Shown one piece after another: positions 9,942 through 19,500 of a stretch of DNA of 64,000 bases. Below the pieces are notes generated by a model. The model did no database searches. It was not told the DNA's origin and saw only the letters and a program-made list of their open reading frames with translations. Origin of the DNA: Streptomyces sp. Y2F8-2 (GTDB lineage Bacteria; Actinomycetota; Actinomycetes; Streptomycetales; Streptomycetaceae). Both the position numbers and the translations under genes were made by a program. The DNA lies in the NCBI RefSeq assembly GCF_014905555.1, contig NZ_BNGS01000011.1, positions 124,001 through 188,000 on the forward strand, written 5' to 3'. Positions within the stretch are counted from its first letter, which is position 1; each line of letters starts with the position of its first letter.

Positions 9942-11030
9942 ATGACGACGCCCACGATCGAGCTGAAGCCCTCCTCCAACCCGCTCTCCGACGCGGAGCG
10001 GGAGGCGATCCTGGCCAACCCCGGGTTCGGCCGCCACTTCACCGACCACATGGTGACGATCAAGTGGACCGAGGGGCGGGGCTGGCACGACGGTCAGCTC
10101 GTCCCCTACGCGCCGATCTCCCTCGACCCGGCCACCAACGTCCTGCACTACGCGCAGGAGATCTTCGAGGGCCTCAAGGCCTACCGCCGACCCGACGGCT
10201 CCGTCGCCACCTTCCGCCCGGAGATGAACGCCCTGCGCTTCCAGCGTTCCGCCAAGCGCCTCGCGATGCCCGAGCTCCCGGTCGAGACGTTCATCGAGGC
10301 GTGTGACCTGCTCGTCCAGCAGGACAAGGCGTGGGTGCCGGCGCACGGCGGTGAGGAGTCCCTCTACCTGCGCCCCTTCATGATCGCCACCGAGGTCGGC
10401 CTGGGCGTCAAGCCCGCCAACGAGTACCTCTTCCTGGTCATCGCCTCCCCGGCCGGCGCGTACTTCCCGGGTGGTGTGAAGCCCGTCTCCATCTGGGCGT
10501 CCGAGGACCGCGTCCGCGCCGTCCCCGGCGGCATGGGCGACGCCAAGACCGGCGGCAACTACGCGGCCTCCCTGCTCGCCCAGGCCGAGGCCGCCGCCAA
10601 GGGCTGCGACCAGGTCTGCTACCTCGACGCCGTGGAGCACAAGTGGGTCGAGGAGCTCGGCGGCATGAACCTGTACTTCGTGTACGGCAACAAGATCGTC
10701 ACCCCGAAGCTGACCGGTTCCATCCTGGAGGGCGTCACCCGTGACTCCCTGCTGACGGTCGCCCGTGACCTCGGCTACGAGGCCGAGGAGGGCCGGATCT
10801 CCATCGACCAGTGGCAGGCCGACTCCGAGAACGGGACCCTCACCGAGGTCTTCGCCTGCGGCACCGCCGCGGTCATCACCCCGGTCGGCACGGTCAAGCG
10901 CGCCACCGCCGAGTGGAAGCAGTCCGGCGGCGAGCCGGGCGAGGTCACCCTGAAGCTCCGCGAGGCGCTGCTCGACATCCAGCGGGGCACGCGCGAGGAC
11001 ACGCACGGCTGGATGCACAAGCTGGGCTGA
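9942..11030 (+). CDS. ilvE: Branched-chain amino acid aminotransferase
   Basis: This class IV PLP aminotransferase (362 residues) makes the last step of leucine, isoleucine and valine synthesis and the first of their breakdown. Visible are the N-terminal GFGRHFTDHMVTIKW, EIFEGLKAYR, YLRPF, the PLP-lysine motif GDAKTGGNYAASL, and GTAAVITPVG near the C-terminus. ATG 9942 follows GAAGGAC; the frame is open to 9891 but the shorter form matches the family. A terminator on each side suggests a monocistronic unit. The 298-base leader before it holds no recognisable attenuator or T-box. Confidence 0.95.
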   Translation: MTTPTIELKPSSNPLSDAEREAILANPGFGRHFTDHMVTIKWTEGRGWHDGQLVPYAPISLDPATNVLHYAQEIFEGLKAYRRPDGSVATFRPEMNALRFQRSAKRLAMPELPVETFIEACDLLVQQDKAWVPAHGGEESLYLRPFMIATEVGLGVKPANEYLFLVIASPAGAYFPGGVKPVSIWASEDRVRAVPGGMGDAKTGGNYAASLLAQAEAAAKGCDQVCYLDAVEHKWVEELGGMNLYFVYGNKIVTPKLTGSILEGVTRDSLLTVARDLGYEAEEGRISIDQWQADSENGTLTEVFACGTAAVITPVGTVKRATAEWKQSGGEPGEVTLKLREALLDIQRGTREDTHGWMHKLG

Positions 11031-11050
11031 CGCCCGCCGCACCCCTTCAG

Positions 11051-11088
11051 GGGCCGCCCCCGACTTCACCTCCGGGGCGGCCCTCTTT
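11051..11088 (+). terminator. Terminator after ilvE
   Basis: GGGCCGCCCC (11051-11060) pairs with GGGGCGGCCC (11074-11083), followed by TCTTT. Confidence 0.8.
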
Positions 11089-11194
11089 CGCCCACACGGG
11101 GGCAGGCGGCCGGCCCGCGGATGCGTCATGAACGCAATGAACGAAACCCGAGGCGCTCTTGTCGCACCCGCGAACGCCCGGCACGTTACGGGCC

Positions 11195-12508
11195 ATGGGA
11201 CGAGAGCACTGGAAGAAGATCTGGATCGGCTCGGCCGGCAACATGGTGGAGTGGTACGACTGGTTCGTCTACGCCAGCTTCGCCACCTACTTCGCCGGGG
11301 CGTTCTTCCCCGACGACAACCCCACGGCCCAGCTCATGAACACCGCGGGCATCTTCGCGGTCGGCTTCTTCATGCGCCCGGTCGGCGGCTGGCTGCTCGG
11401 CCGGGTCGGTGACCGCAGGGGCCGCAAGGCCGCGCTGACCCTCACGGTCACGCTGATGTCCGCCTCCGCGATCCTCATCGCGATCGCGCCGACGTACGCC
11501 GTCGCCGGGTACGGCGGCGCGGCGGTGCTGCTCGTCGCCCGACTGCTCCAGGGGCTGTCGGTGGGCGGCGAGTACGCGGCCAGCGCGACCTACCTCACCG
11601 AGGCGTCCGACCCGCGCAGGCGCGGCTTCGCCTCCAGCTTCCAGTACGTGTCGATGACCGCCGGGCAGATCGTCGGCCTCGGCCTGCAGATCGTCCTCCA
11701 GCGCACCATGTCCGACGACGCGCTGCACGACTACGGCTGGCGCATCCCCTTCGTGCTGGGCGCCCTCGGCGCGGCGGTGGTCTTCTATCTGCGCCGGAAC
11801 ATGCTGGAGACGGACGTCTACGAGGCCGAGGCCGACGAGAACGAGGACGCGGGCGAGGGCCGCGGCACGCTGCGCGCGCTGTGGCGGCACAAGCGCGAGG
11901 CGTTCCTGGTGATCGCGCTGACCATGGGGGGCACGGTCGCGTACTACACGTACACCACGTATCTGACGAAGTACCTGTCGAACTCCGCGGGCCTGCCCAA
12001 GCAGACCGCGACCCTGGTCTCCTTCACCGCGCTGATCGTCTTCGCCTGCCTCCAGCCGCTCGCCGGCCGGCTCTCCGACCGGATCGGCCGCCGTCCGCTG
12101 CTGATCACCTTCGCCGTCGGCTCCACCCTGCTGACGGTCCCGATCATGACGTTGCTGAAGCAGGCGGACAGCTTCTGGCCGGCGCTCGGCCTGGCGCTGC
12201 TGGCCCTGGTCGTGGTCACCGGGTACACCTCGATCAACGCCTGTGTGAAGGCCGAGCTGTTCCCGACGGGCGTCCGCGCGCTGGGTGTGGCGCTTCCCTA
12301 CGCGGTGGCCAACGCCCTGTTCGGCGGAACGGCGGAATACGTCGCCCTGTGGTTCAAGGACGCGGGCGCCGAGTCCGGCTTCTTCTGGTACGTCGCGGCC
12401 TGTGCGGCCGTCTCGCTGGTCGTGTACGTCAGCATGCGGGAGACCAGGGACCTGGACCTCACTCGGATGAAGGACGGGCAGTCCTCCTCCGTGACGACCG
12501 CATCCTGA
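11195..12508 (+). CDS. MFS transporter, metabolite:H+ symporter family (KgtP/ShiA-like)
   Basis: The 437-residue inner-membrane protein has the N-terminal signature GNMVEWYDWFVYASFATYFA, GRVGDRRGRKAAL after helix 2, GLSVGGEYAASATYL, and LSDRIGRRPLL in the second half, typical of the MHS subfamily that imports alpha-ketoglutarate, shikimate, proline/betaine or dicarboxylates with protons. Twelve hydrophobic segments are expected. ATG 11195 lacks a clear ribosome site; the frame is open to 11159. Substrate is undetermined; the neighbouring branched-chain genes do not settle it. Confidence 0.88.
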   Translation: MGREHWKKIWIGSAGNMVEWYDWFVYASFATYFAGAFFPDDNPTAQLMNTAGIFAVGFFMRPVGGWLLGRVGDRRGRKAALTLTVTLMSASAILIAIAPTYAVAGYGGAAVLLVARLLQGLSVGGEYAASATYLTEASDPRRRGFASSFQYVSMTAGQIVGLGLQIVLQRTMSDDALHDYGWRIPFVLGALGAAVVFYLRRNMLETDVYEAEADENEDAGEGRGTLRALWRHKREAFLVIALTMGGTVAYYTYTTYLTKYLSNSAGLPKQTATLVSFTALIVFACLQPLAGRLSDRIGRRPLLITFAVGSTLLTVPIMTLLKQADSFWPALGLALLALVVVTGYTSINACVKAELFPTGVRALGVALPYAVANALFGGTAEYVALWFKDAGAESGFFWYVAACAAVSLVVYVSMRETRDLDLTRMKDGQSSSVTTAS

Positions 12509-12550
12509 GACGACGGTGAGCGCGGGGGCGGACTGTGCCAGACTGCCCCC

Positions 12551-12601
12551 GTGCTCTCGTTCGCCATGATTATTGGCAGCAGGCGCGCCGGTCCGCAGTG
12601 A
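12551..12601 (+). CDS. Putative leader peptide of the cimA attenuator (Ile-Ile)
   Basis: GTG 12551 (or ATG 12566) opens a frame of 16 (or 11) codons ending at TGA 12601, read as VLSFAMIIGSRRAGPQ. It has two adjacent Ile codons, both ATT, which is very rare in this GC-rich genome. No ribosome site precedes the GTG, so translation may be leaderless, as in other Streptomyces leader peptides; TGCCAGACT just upstream could be a -10 region. A strong terminator hairpin follows 55 bases later and cimA, an isoleucine-pathway gene, 190 bases later. Starvation for charged tRNA-Ile would stall ribosomes here. Confidence 0.6.
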   Translation: MLSFAMIIGSRRAGPQ

Positions 12602-12655
12602 CCGCCACGTACGACCAGGTACGGGTGGCCACCGTCGTCCTCGACCCGCGCGCAG

Positions 12656-12682
12656 ACCTCTCGCACCCGCGAGAGGTTTTTT
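12656..12682 (+). terminator. Attenuator terminator in the cimA leader
   Basis: ACCTCTCG (12656-12663) pairs with CGAGAGGT (12670-12677) across a CACCCG loop and runs into TTTTTT, a rare perfect T-run terminator in this window. CGGGTG at 12622-12627 can pair with the CACCCG loop, a possible anti-terminator. It sits between the Ile-Ile leader peptide and cimA. Confidence 0.75.
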
Positions 12683-12790
12683 CGTTTCCTGGCCCACCTT
12701 CAGCCGGGGGCGGAGCGCGAGGGAGTATGGGGGGACGGTGGAACCGGTCATTCCGGTAAGACCGAGATCCAAAACAGGAGCCTTGAGACC

Positions 12791-14401
12791 ATGACCGAGA
12801 CGGCAACCAGCGAGCTCGACGACTCGTTCCACGTCTTCGACACGACGCTGCGCGACGGCGCGCAGCGCGAGGGGATCAACCTCACCGTCGCGGACAAGCT
12901 GGCCATCGCACGGCACCTGGACGACTTCGGCGTGGGCTTCATCGAGGGCGGCTGGCCCGGCGCGAACCCGCGGGACACCGAGTTCTTCGCGCGCGCCCAG
13001 CAGGAGATCGCCTTCCGGCACGCCCAGCTGGTGGCCTTCGGCGCGACGCGCCGCGCGGGCGGCAAGGCCGCGGAGGACCCGCAGGTCAAGGCGCTGCTGG
13101 ACTCGGGGGCTCCGGTGATCACGCTGGTCGCCAAGTCCCACGACCGCCATGTCGAACTGGCGCTGCGCACGACGCTCGACGAGAACCTGGAGATGATCCG
13201 CGACACGGTGTCCCACCTGCGGGCGCAGGGCCGGCGGGTCTTCGTCGACTGCGAGCACTTCTTCGACGGCTACCGGGCGAACGCCGCGTACGCCAAGTCG
13301 GTGGTGCGTACGGCGGCCGAGGCGGGCGCGGACGTGGTCATCCTGTGCGACACGAACGGCGGCATGCTGCCGGCCCAGGTCCACGCTGTGGTCTCGACGG
13401 TGCTGGCGGACACGGGTGCCCGGCTCGGCATCCACGCCCAGGACGACACGGGCTGCGCGGTCGCGAACACCCTCGCGGCGGTGGACGCCGGCGCGACGCA
13501 CGTGCAGTGCACGGCGAACGGGTACGGCGAGCGGGTGGGCAACGCCAACCTGTTCCCGGTGGTGGCGGCCCTGGAGCTGAAGTACGGCAAGAAGGTGCTG
13601 CCGGAGGGCCGGCTGCGCGAGATGACGCGCATCAGCCACGCGATCGCGGAGGTCGTGAACCTCACCCCCTCCACCCACCAGCCGTACGTGGGCGTCTCGG
13701 CCTTCGCCCACAAGGCGGGCCTGCACGCCTCGGCCATCAAGGTGGATCCGGACCTGTACCAGCACATCGACCCGGAACTGGTCGGCAACACCATGCGGAT
13801 GCTGGTCTCCGACATGGCGGGCCGCGCCTCGGTGGAGCTCAAGGGCAAGGAACTGGGCATCGACCTGGGCGGCGACCGCGAGGTGGTGGGCCGGGTGGTC
13901 GAGCGCGTCAAGGAGCGCGAACTCAAGGGCTACACCTACGAGGCGGCGGACGCGTCGTTCGAACTCCTGCTGCGCGAGGAGGTGGCGGGCAAGCCCCTGC
14001 GCTACTTCCGCACGGAGTCCTGGCGGGCGATCGTCGAGGACCGCCCGGACGGCACGCACGCCAACGAGGCCACGGTGAAGCTGTGGGCGAAGAGCGAGCG
14101 GATCGTGGCCACGGCGGAGGGCAACGGCCCGGTCAACGCCCTGGACCGCGCCCTGCGCGTGGCCCTGGAGAAGATCTACCCGGAGCTGGCCGCCCTGGAC
14201 CTGGTCGACTACAAGGTCCGCATCCTGGAGGGCGTGCACGGCACCCAGTCCACGACCCGCGTCCTGATCTCCACGTCGGACGGCAAGGGCGAATGGTCCA
14301 CGGTGGGCGTGGCGGAGAACGTGATCGCGGCATCGTGGCAGGCCCTGGAGGACGCATACACATACGGCCTGCTCCGGGCCGGCGTGGAACCGGCGGAGTA
14401 G
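12791..14401 (+). CDS. cimA: (R)-citramalate synthase
   Basis: The enzyme condenses pyruvate and acetyl-CoA to citramalate, a threonine-independent entry to 2-ketobutyrate and isoleucine. The 536-residue protein has the HMGL-like signature FDTTLRDGAQREG near residue 16, catalytic and metal-binding elements in VDCEHFFDGY, GIHAQDDTGCAVANT and GNANL, and a C-terminal LeuA-type allosteric domain from about residue 390. Length and the early REG motif separate it from true LeuA. ATG 12791 has AGGAG ten bases upstream. The Ile-Ile leader and hairpin upstream fit isoleucine feedback at transcription. Confusion with 2-isopropylmalate synthase remains possible. Confidence 0.88.
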   Translation: MTETATSELDDSFHVFDTTLRDGAQREGINLTVADKLAIARHLDDFGVGFIEGGWPGANPRDTEFFARAQQEIAFRHAQLVAFGATRRAGGKAAEDPQVKALLDSGAPVITLVAKSHDRHVELALRTTLDENLEMIRDTVSHLRAQGRRVFVDCEHFFDGYRANAAYAKSVVRTAAEAGADVVILCDTNGGMLPAQVHAVVSTVLADTGARLGIHAQDDTGCAVANTLAAVDAGATHVQCTANGYGERVGNANLFPVVAALELKYGKKVLPEGRLREMTRISHAIAEVVNLTPSTHQPYVGVSAFAHKAGLHASAIKVDPDLYQHIDPELVGNTMRMLVSDMAGRASVELKGKELGIDLGGDREVVGRVVERVKERELKGYTYEAADASFELLLREEVAGKPLRYFRTESWRAIVEDRPDGTHANEATVKLWAKSERIVATAEGNGPVNALDRALRVALEKIYPELAALDLVDYKVRILEGVHGTQSTTRVLISTSDGKGEWSTVGVAENVIAASWQALEDAYTYGLLRAGVEPAE

Positions 14402-14411
14402 CTCCCGGGGC

Positions 14412-14460
14412 CGCCGATGCCGGGCCGAGGCTGCGAGCAGCACTCGGCCCGGCATCGGCG
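14412..14460. terminator. 18-bp bidirectional terminator between cimA and GH30 gene
   Basis: Arms 14412-14429 and 14443-14460 are fully complementary with a 13-base loop. The hairpin lies between the converging stop codons of cimA and the glycosidase. Confidence 0.85.
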
Positions 14461-14462
14461 GG

Positions 14463-16325
14463 TTACTGCAACCGCCACTTCTGGTTCGCCGCACCCGTGC
14501 ACGACCAGATCTGCGCCCGCGCCCCGTTCACCGACGAGTTGTCCGTGACGTCCAGGCACTTGTTCGCCGCGATGTTCACCACGTCACCCGTCGACGAGTT
14601 GTACGACCACTGCTGCGCTCCCGTGCCGTTGCAGTCGTACAACTGCACCTTCGCCCCGTCAGCCGTCGACCCGGACGTCACGTCCAGGCACTTCCCGAGT
14701 GCCTGGATCGACCCGTCGGTCTTCACCGTCCACTGCTGCGCGGCCGTCCCGTTGCAGTCGTACAGCTGCACGGCCGTGCCGTTGGCATTCGACGCCCCCG
14801 CCACGTCCAGGCACTTGCCCGCCGGCCCCACGAACGCCCCCGACCGGTCGCCGCCGCCCGACTGCGCACCCGACCACGTGAACGTCGCGGACGTCTTCCC
14901 GGGCAACGAGTACGTCGCGTGCTGCCCGCCCCAGTCGATCGTCACCGTCTTCGCCGACGTGCCGTCGTTGTACGCGATCAGTGCCTTCGAACCGTCCGGG
15001 TTCCGCCACGCCACGTTCGGCACGGACGACGACGCCGTCGAGGCGATGCGCTGCGCGCCCGGCCGTACGAACTTCGTCAGATGCCCCATCGTGTAGTACT
15101 CGATCGTGTAGTCGACCGTCCCGCTCGCACCGTCGCCGTTGTGCACCGTGATCAGCCCGGTGCAGGTGCCGCAGCCGCCGTTGTGCGGCCCCATGTTCTG
15201 GTCGACGGCCAGCGACCACTTCGTCACGGACTTCGCCCAGTTCCGGGTGTAGTCCACGATGTTGAGCATGTCCTCGCGCTGCTGGTTCGCGATCCAGGTG
15301 CCGCCCGAGTGCTCCGTGCCGAACGCGTCCAGCTGCGGGTACCGGTTGTGGACGGCCGTCTGCTTCGTCACGTCACCCCCGTACCCGTGCCAGGCGATCC
15401 CGCCGAAGTTCGGGTGCGAGCGGATGGCCGCGTCGTCCACCGTCTGGGCGGCGTAGGAGTCGTACGTGTCCCAGTTCCAGTCGTGCGCCAGCACCTTCGT
15501 CGTCAGACCCGCCGCCTGGAGCTTCGGCAGCAGTTCGTTCTTCGTGAAGTAGGCGAGCCCGGACGCGTTCCAGCTCATCGACGGATAGCCCGAGCAGCAC
15601 GTCGGCTCGTTCTGGGCCGTGACGTACGAGACGGGTATGCCCTGGTCCCGGTAGGCCTGGAGGTACTTCACGAAGTACGAGGCGTAGGCCCCGTAGTCCT
15701 CCGCCTTCAGCCAGCCTCCGGCCAACTGCCCGCTGTCCTTCATCCAGGCGGGCGCCGTCCAGGGGGAGGCCATCACCGTCAGCTGCGGGTTCAGCTGGAG
15801 CGCCTGCCTCGTCAGCGGCACCACGTCCGCCAGGTCGTGTGCGATGGAGAACTTCGCCAGCGACGGATCGCTCTGACCGGCCGGCACGTCGTCGTACGTG
15901 TATCCGTAGCGCGCCAGGTCGGAGGCGCCCATGGGATTGCGGAGGAACGACAGGCCGATCCCGTCCGTCGGCGAGAACAGCTTCCGCATGGTCGCGTCCC
16001 GCGTCGCCTGCGTGAGCGCCCCGCTGCTGTTCATCAGCCAGGCCGCGGTGTCCGTGAAGGACGCCCCGCCGCCGGTGAAGGTCTGGTAGCGCGTGTTCTC
16101 GTCCACGGTGATGTTCTCACCGCTGCCACCGGTTCCGGACTGGAAGGCGAACGGCGTCTGCGGCTGCAGACCCCGCACCACATGGCGCCCGCCCGAGTCG
16201 TCGGTCGTCGTGAGCCAGACGGTGACCTGTTCACCGGTCGCGTGCGCCGGCGTGGCCGCCGCGAACCCGGCGGCGGTGAGCAGCCCGGCGAGCAGCAGCC
16301 GGACCGTGCGCCTGTGTCTGTTCAT
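14463..16325 (-). CDS. Secreted GH30 glycosidase with ricin-type CBM13
   Basis: The 620-residue exoenzyme has a signal peptide (about residues 1-29, ending AHA). A GH30 catalytic region follows with the acid/base in TAQNEP (Glu240) and the nucleophile in FGTEHSGG (Glu338). A Gly-Ser linker near 488 leads to a C-terminal ricin B-like domain (about 493-620) built of three QXW-type repeats (AQQWT, AQQWS, NQKWR). GH30 members act on glucosylceramide-like or beta-1,6-linked glucans and xylans; the exact substrate is unknown. It is divergent from a GH3 beta-glucosidase across a shared regulatory region, so the two likely act in one degradation path. Confidence 0.9.
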   Translation of the reverse strand: MNRHRRTVRLLLAGLLTAAGFAAATPAHATGEQVTVWLTTTDDSGGRHVVRGLQPQTPFAFQSGTGGSGENITVDENTRYQTFTGGGASFTDTAAWLMNSSGALTQATRDATMRKLFSPTDGIGLSFLRNPMGASDLARYGYTYDDVPAGQSDPSLAKFSIAHDLADVVPLTRQALQLNPQLTVMASPWTAPAWMKDSGQLAGGWLKAEDYGAYASYFVKYLQAYRDQGIPVSYVTAQNEPTCCSGYPSMSWNASGLAYFTKNELLPKLQAAGLTTKVLAHDWNWDTYDSYAAQTVDDAAIRSHPNFGGIAWHGYGGDVTKQTAVHNRYPQLDAFGTEHSGGTWIANQQREDMLNIVDYTRNWAKSVTKWSLAVDQNMGPHNGGCGTCTGLITVHNGDGASGTVDYTIEYYTMGHLTKFVRPGAQRIASTASSSVPNVAWRNPDGSKALIAYNDGTSAKTVTIDWGGQHATYSLPGKTSATFTWSGAQSGGGDRSGAFVGPAGKCLDVAGASNANGTAVQLYDCNGTAAQQWTVKTDGSIQALGKCLDVTSGSTADGAKVQLYDCNGTGAQQWSYNSSTGDVVNIAANKCLDVTDNSSVNGARAQIWSCTGAANQKWRLQ

Positions 16326-16337
16326 GGAGCGCCGCCC

Positions 16338-16474
16338 TTCTGAAGGTGGGGGATGGGGGCGTGCGAGGCGTGAGTAAATGACGGCTTCGTATACACGTCA
16401 AGGGGGTGCGCGTTCAGAATCTGAAGCGACAAAGGGACGGATTCAGAAGGGAGTTGCGTCTGCGGCCCTTCTGA
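16338..16474. promoter_or_regulatory. Repeated TTCAGAA/TTCTGAA sites between the divergent glycosidase genes
   Basis: Five half-sites occur in 137 bases. A perfect palindrome CCTTCTGAAGG lies at 16336-16346. A perfect palindrome TTCAGAATCTGAA lies at 16413-16425. A 9-bp inverted pair TCAGAAGGG/CCCTTCTGA lies at 16443-16451 and 16466-16474. They flank both candidate promoters. A shared sugar-responsive repressor is inferred; none is encoded next door. Confidence 0.55.
16373..16401 (-). promoter_or_regulatory. Candidate promoter of the GH30 gene
   Basis: On the minus strand TTGACG (16401-16396) and TTTACT (16378-16373) are separated by 17 bases, about 50 bases before the start codon. The palindrome TTCAGAATCTGAA lies just upstream of the -35. 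Confidence 0.5.
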
Positions 16475-16483
16475 CGTGAACTC

Positions 16484-16512
16484 TTGACGGGTGCCCGGGG
16501 CGCTAGTTAACT
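16484..16512 (+). promoter_or_regulatory. Candidate promoter of the GH3 gene
   Basis: TTGACG at 16484-16489 is followed after 17 bases by TTAACT (16507-16512), 64 bases before the GH3 start. The -35 is good, the -10 weak. The inverted pair ending at 16474 is just upstream. Confidence 0.4.
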
Positions 16513-16575
16513 CACGGCGTGATCTAAGTCATGAGTGAACCATGACGACTTGATGAGTCGAGGGAAGGTCCGTCC

Positions 16576-19500
16576 ATGCGAAGAACCGCCCTGCTCGCCT
16601 CCGCCACCCTGCTCACCGCCCTGATCCCCCTGGCGTCGGCGCGCGCGGCCGACGACCCCGCCCCCACGCCCGTCCCCGTCGACCGCTTCGAGGGCGAGGT
16701 GCCCTTCGCCCAGCAGCCGGCGGAGGGCATCTTCACCTGGGGCGGCGACAGCGACGACCCGCCCACGCTCCAACTCGCCGACCGCGCCGACGCCCCCGAG
16801 GGCGCCAAGGTCCTCACCGGCGGCTACGACATCAGCGGCTACGGCGGCTTCACCCACGACTTCGCCGCGGACCGGCCGGCCCATGACTGGTCCTCCCACA
16901 AGGGAATCCGCTTCTGGTGGGACGGTCAGGACAACGGCAAGAAGATCGCCTTCGAGATCAAGGACGGCGGCGCGAACGGCGAGGCGTCGGAGCTGTGGAC
17001 CACCTCCTTCACCGACGACTTCACCGGCTGGAAACAGATCGAGATCCCCTTCACCGACTTCACCTATCGCACGGACTACCAGCCGGTCGGCGGAATCGAC
17101 CACGTCCTCGGCCTGACGCAGATGTGGGGCTACGCCCTCACCCTGCCGGCCGGAGTCAAGGGCCACTTCGCGATGGACGACGTGGAGCTGTACGGCAGGG
17201 CCGACCAGTCGCTGCGCGCCTCCGTCACCACCGACGCCCCCGTCCACCCGGTGAAGGAGGGCGGAACGGCGACCGTCAGGGTCACCGTCGCCACCACCGG
17301 TTCCGCTCCGATCGACGAGCCCGTGACCGTGCGGTACGAGACGGGCGGCGGCAGCGCCGAGCCCGGCAAGGACTACACCGCGGTCTCCGGCACCCTCACC
17401 TTCCCCGCGGGCACCGCCTCCGGCGCATCCCGGACCATCCAGGTCCCCACCCTGAAGGACAGGTCCGCCGAGCCCGCCGAGACCATCCCGGTCAAGCTCA
17501 CGGTCACCGGAGCCAAGGCGCCGGCCGAGACACCCCAGGTGGTCATCGACGCCCACGGACTGCCGTACCTGGACAGCAGGTTGCCCATCAGGAAGCGGGT
17601 CGCGGACCTCCTCTCCCGTATGAGCCTTCAGGAGAAGGCCGGCCAGATGACCCAGGCCGAGCGCGCCGCCCTCACCGACCAGGGCGACATCGCCACCTAT
17701 GCCCTCGGCTCACTTCTCTCGGGCGGCGGCTCCACCCCCACGCCCAACACCCCCGACGCCTGGGCGAAGATGATCGACGGCTTCCAGCTCCAGGCGCAGG
17801 CCACCCGCTTCCAGATCCCGCTGATCTACGGCGTGGACGCGGTACACGGCCACAACAACCTCGCCGGCGCCACGATCATGCCGCACAACATCGGCATCGG
17901 AGCGACCAGAGATCCCCGACTGGCCGAGAAGGCCGGGGCGGTGACCGCCTCCGAGGTACGCGCCACCGGCGTTCCCTGGGACTTCGCGCCCTGCCTGTGC
18001 GTCACCCGTGACGAACGCTGGGGCCGCTCCTACGAGTCCTTCGGCGAGGACCCGGCGCTCGTGCGGTCCATGGAGACGATCATCCAGGGCCTGCAGGGAC
18101 GGCCGGACGGGCGCGACCTCGGCCGCGACGACAAGGTGCTCGCCACCGCCAAGCACTTCGTCGGGGACGGCGGCACCGCGTACGGCTCGTCGACCACCGG
18201 CTCCTACACCATCGACCAGGGCGTCACCACGGTCACCCGGCAGCAGCTGGAGGCCGTCCACCTGGCGCCGTACAAGACGGCCGTCGAGCGCGGCATCGGC
18301 TCGGTCATGCCGTCGTACTCCTCGCTCGACATCGTCGGCGACGGCCAGGGCCCTGTGAAGATGCACGCCCGCGGCGACATGATCAACGGTGTGCTCAAGG
18401 GCCGTATGGGCTTCGACGGCTTCGTCATCAGCGACTGGAACGCCATCGACCAGCTCCCCGGCGACTACGCGTCCCACGTCCGCTCGGCGGTCGACGCGGG
18501 TGTCGACATGATGATGGTGCCGTACACGTACAAGGACTTCCGCACGACACTCGTCGACGAGGTGAAGGCCGGGCGCATCAGCGAGCGGCGCATCGACGAC
18601 GCCGTCTCCCGCATCCTCACGCAGAAGTTCAGGCTGGGGCTCTTCGAGCACCCCTACGCCGACACCACCGGTGCCGCGCGGATCGGCTCGGCGGCCCACC
18701 GGGCCGTGGCCCGGCAGGCGGCCGCCGAGTCCCAGGTGCTGCTGAAGAACGCGCACGGTGTGCTGCCGCTGAAGAAGAACCAGAAGGTGTACGTCGCCGG
18801 TTCCAACGCCGACGACCTCGGCAACCAGACGGGCGGCTGGACCCTCACCTGGCAGGGCGCCTCCGGCACCCACACCCAGGGCACGACCATCCTCCAGGGC
18901 ATGCGGAAGGCCGCGCCGGACACGGCCATCACCTACTCCAAGGACGCCTCGGCACCGACGAACGGCTACGACGTCGGTGTGGTCGTCGTCGGCGAGACCC
19001 CCTACGCCGAGGGTGTCGGTGACGTCGGCAACGGCCACGACCTGCGGCTGTCCGCCGCCGACCAGGCCGCCGTCGACAAGGTGTGCGGGGCCATGAAGTG
19101 CGCGGTGCTCATGGTCTCCGGGCGCCCGCAGATCATCGGCGACCGGCTCGGCGAGATCGACGCGCTCGTGGCGTCCTGGCTGCCGGGCACCGAGGGCGAC
19201 GGTGTGGCGGACGTCCTCTACGGCAGGCGGCCCTTCACCGGGCAGCTCCCCGTCACCTGGCCGAGGTCGGAGAACCAGCTGCCGATCAACGTCGGCGACG
19301 CCTCGTACGATCCGCAGTTCCCGTACGGGTGGGGGCTCACCACGCTGACCGCGGTCCCCGAGGGAGGCACGGCGACCCTGAAGGCGCTCGCGCTCGCGGC
19401 CGCCGCGGCCGAGAGGACGGGCTCCGACCGGGCCGGACGCGAGATCGTCACCCGGGCCCGGCTGCTCGTCCAGCAGAAGGCGGGGTCCGCGATGACGGCG

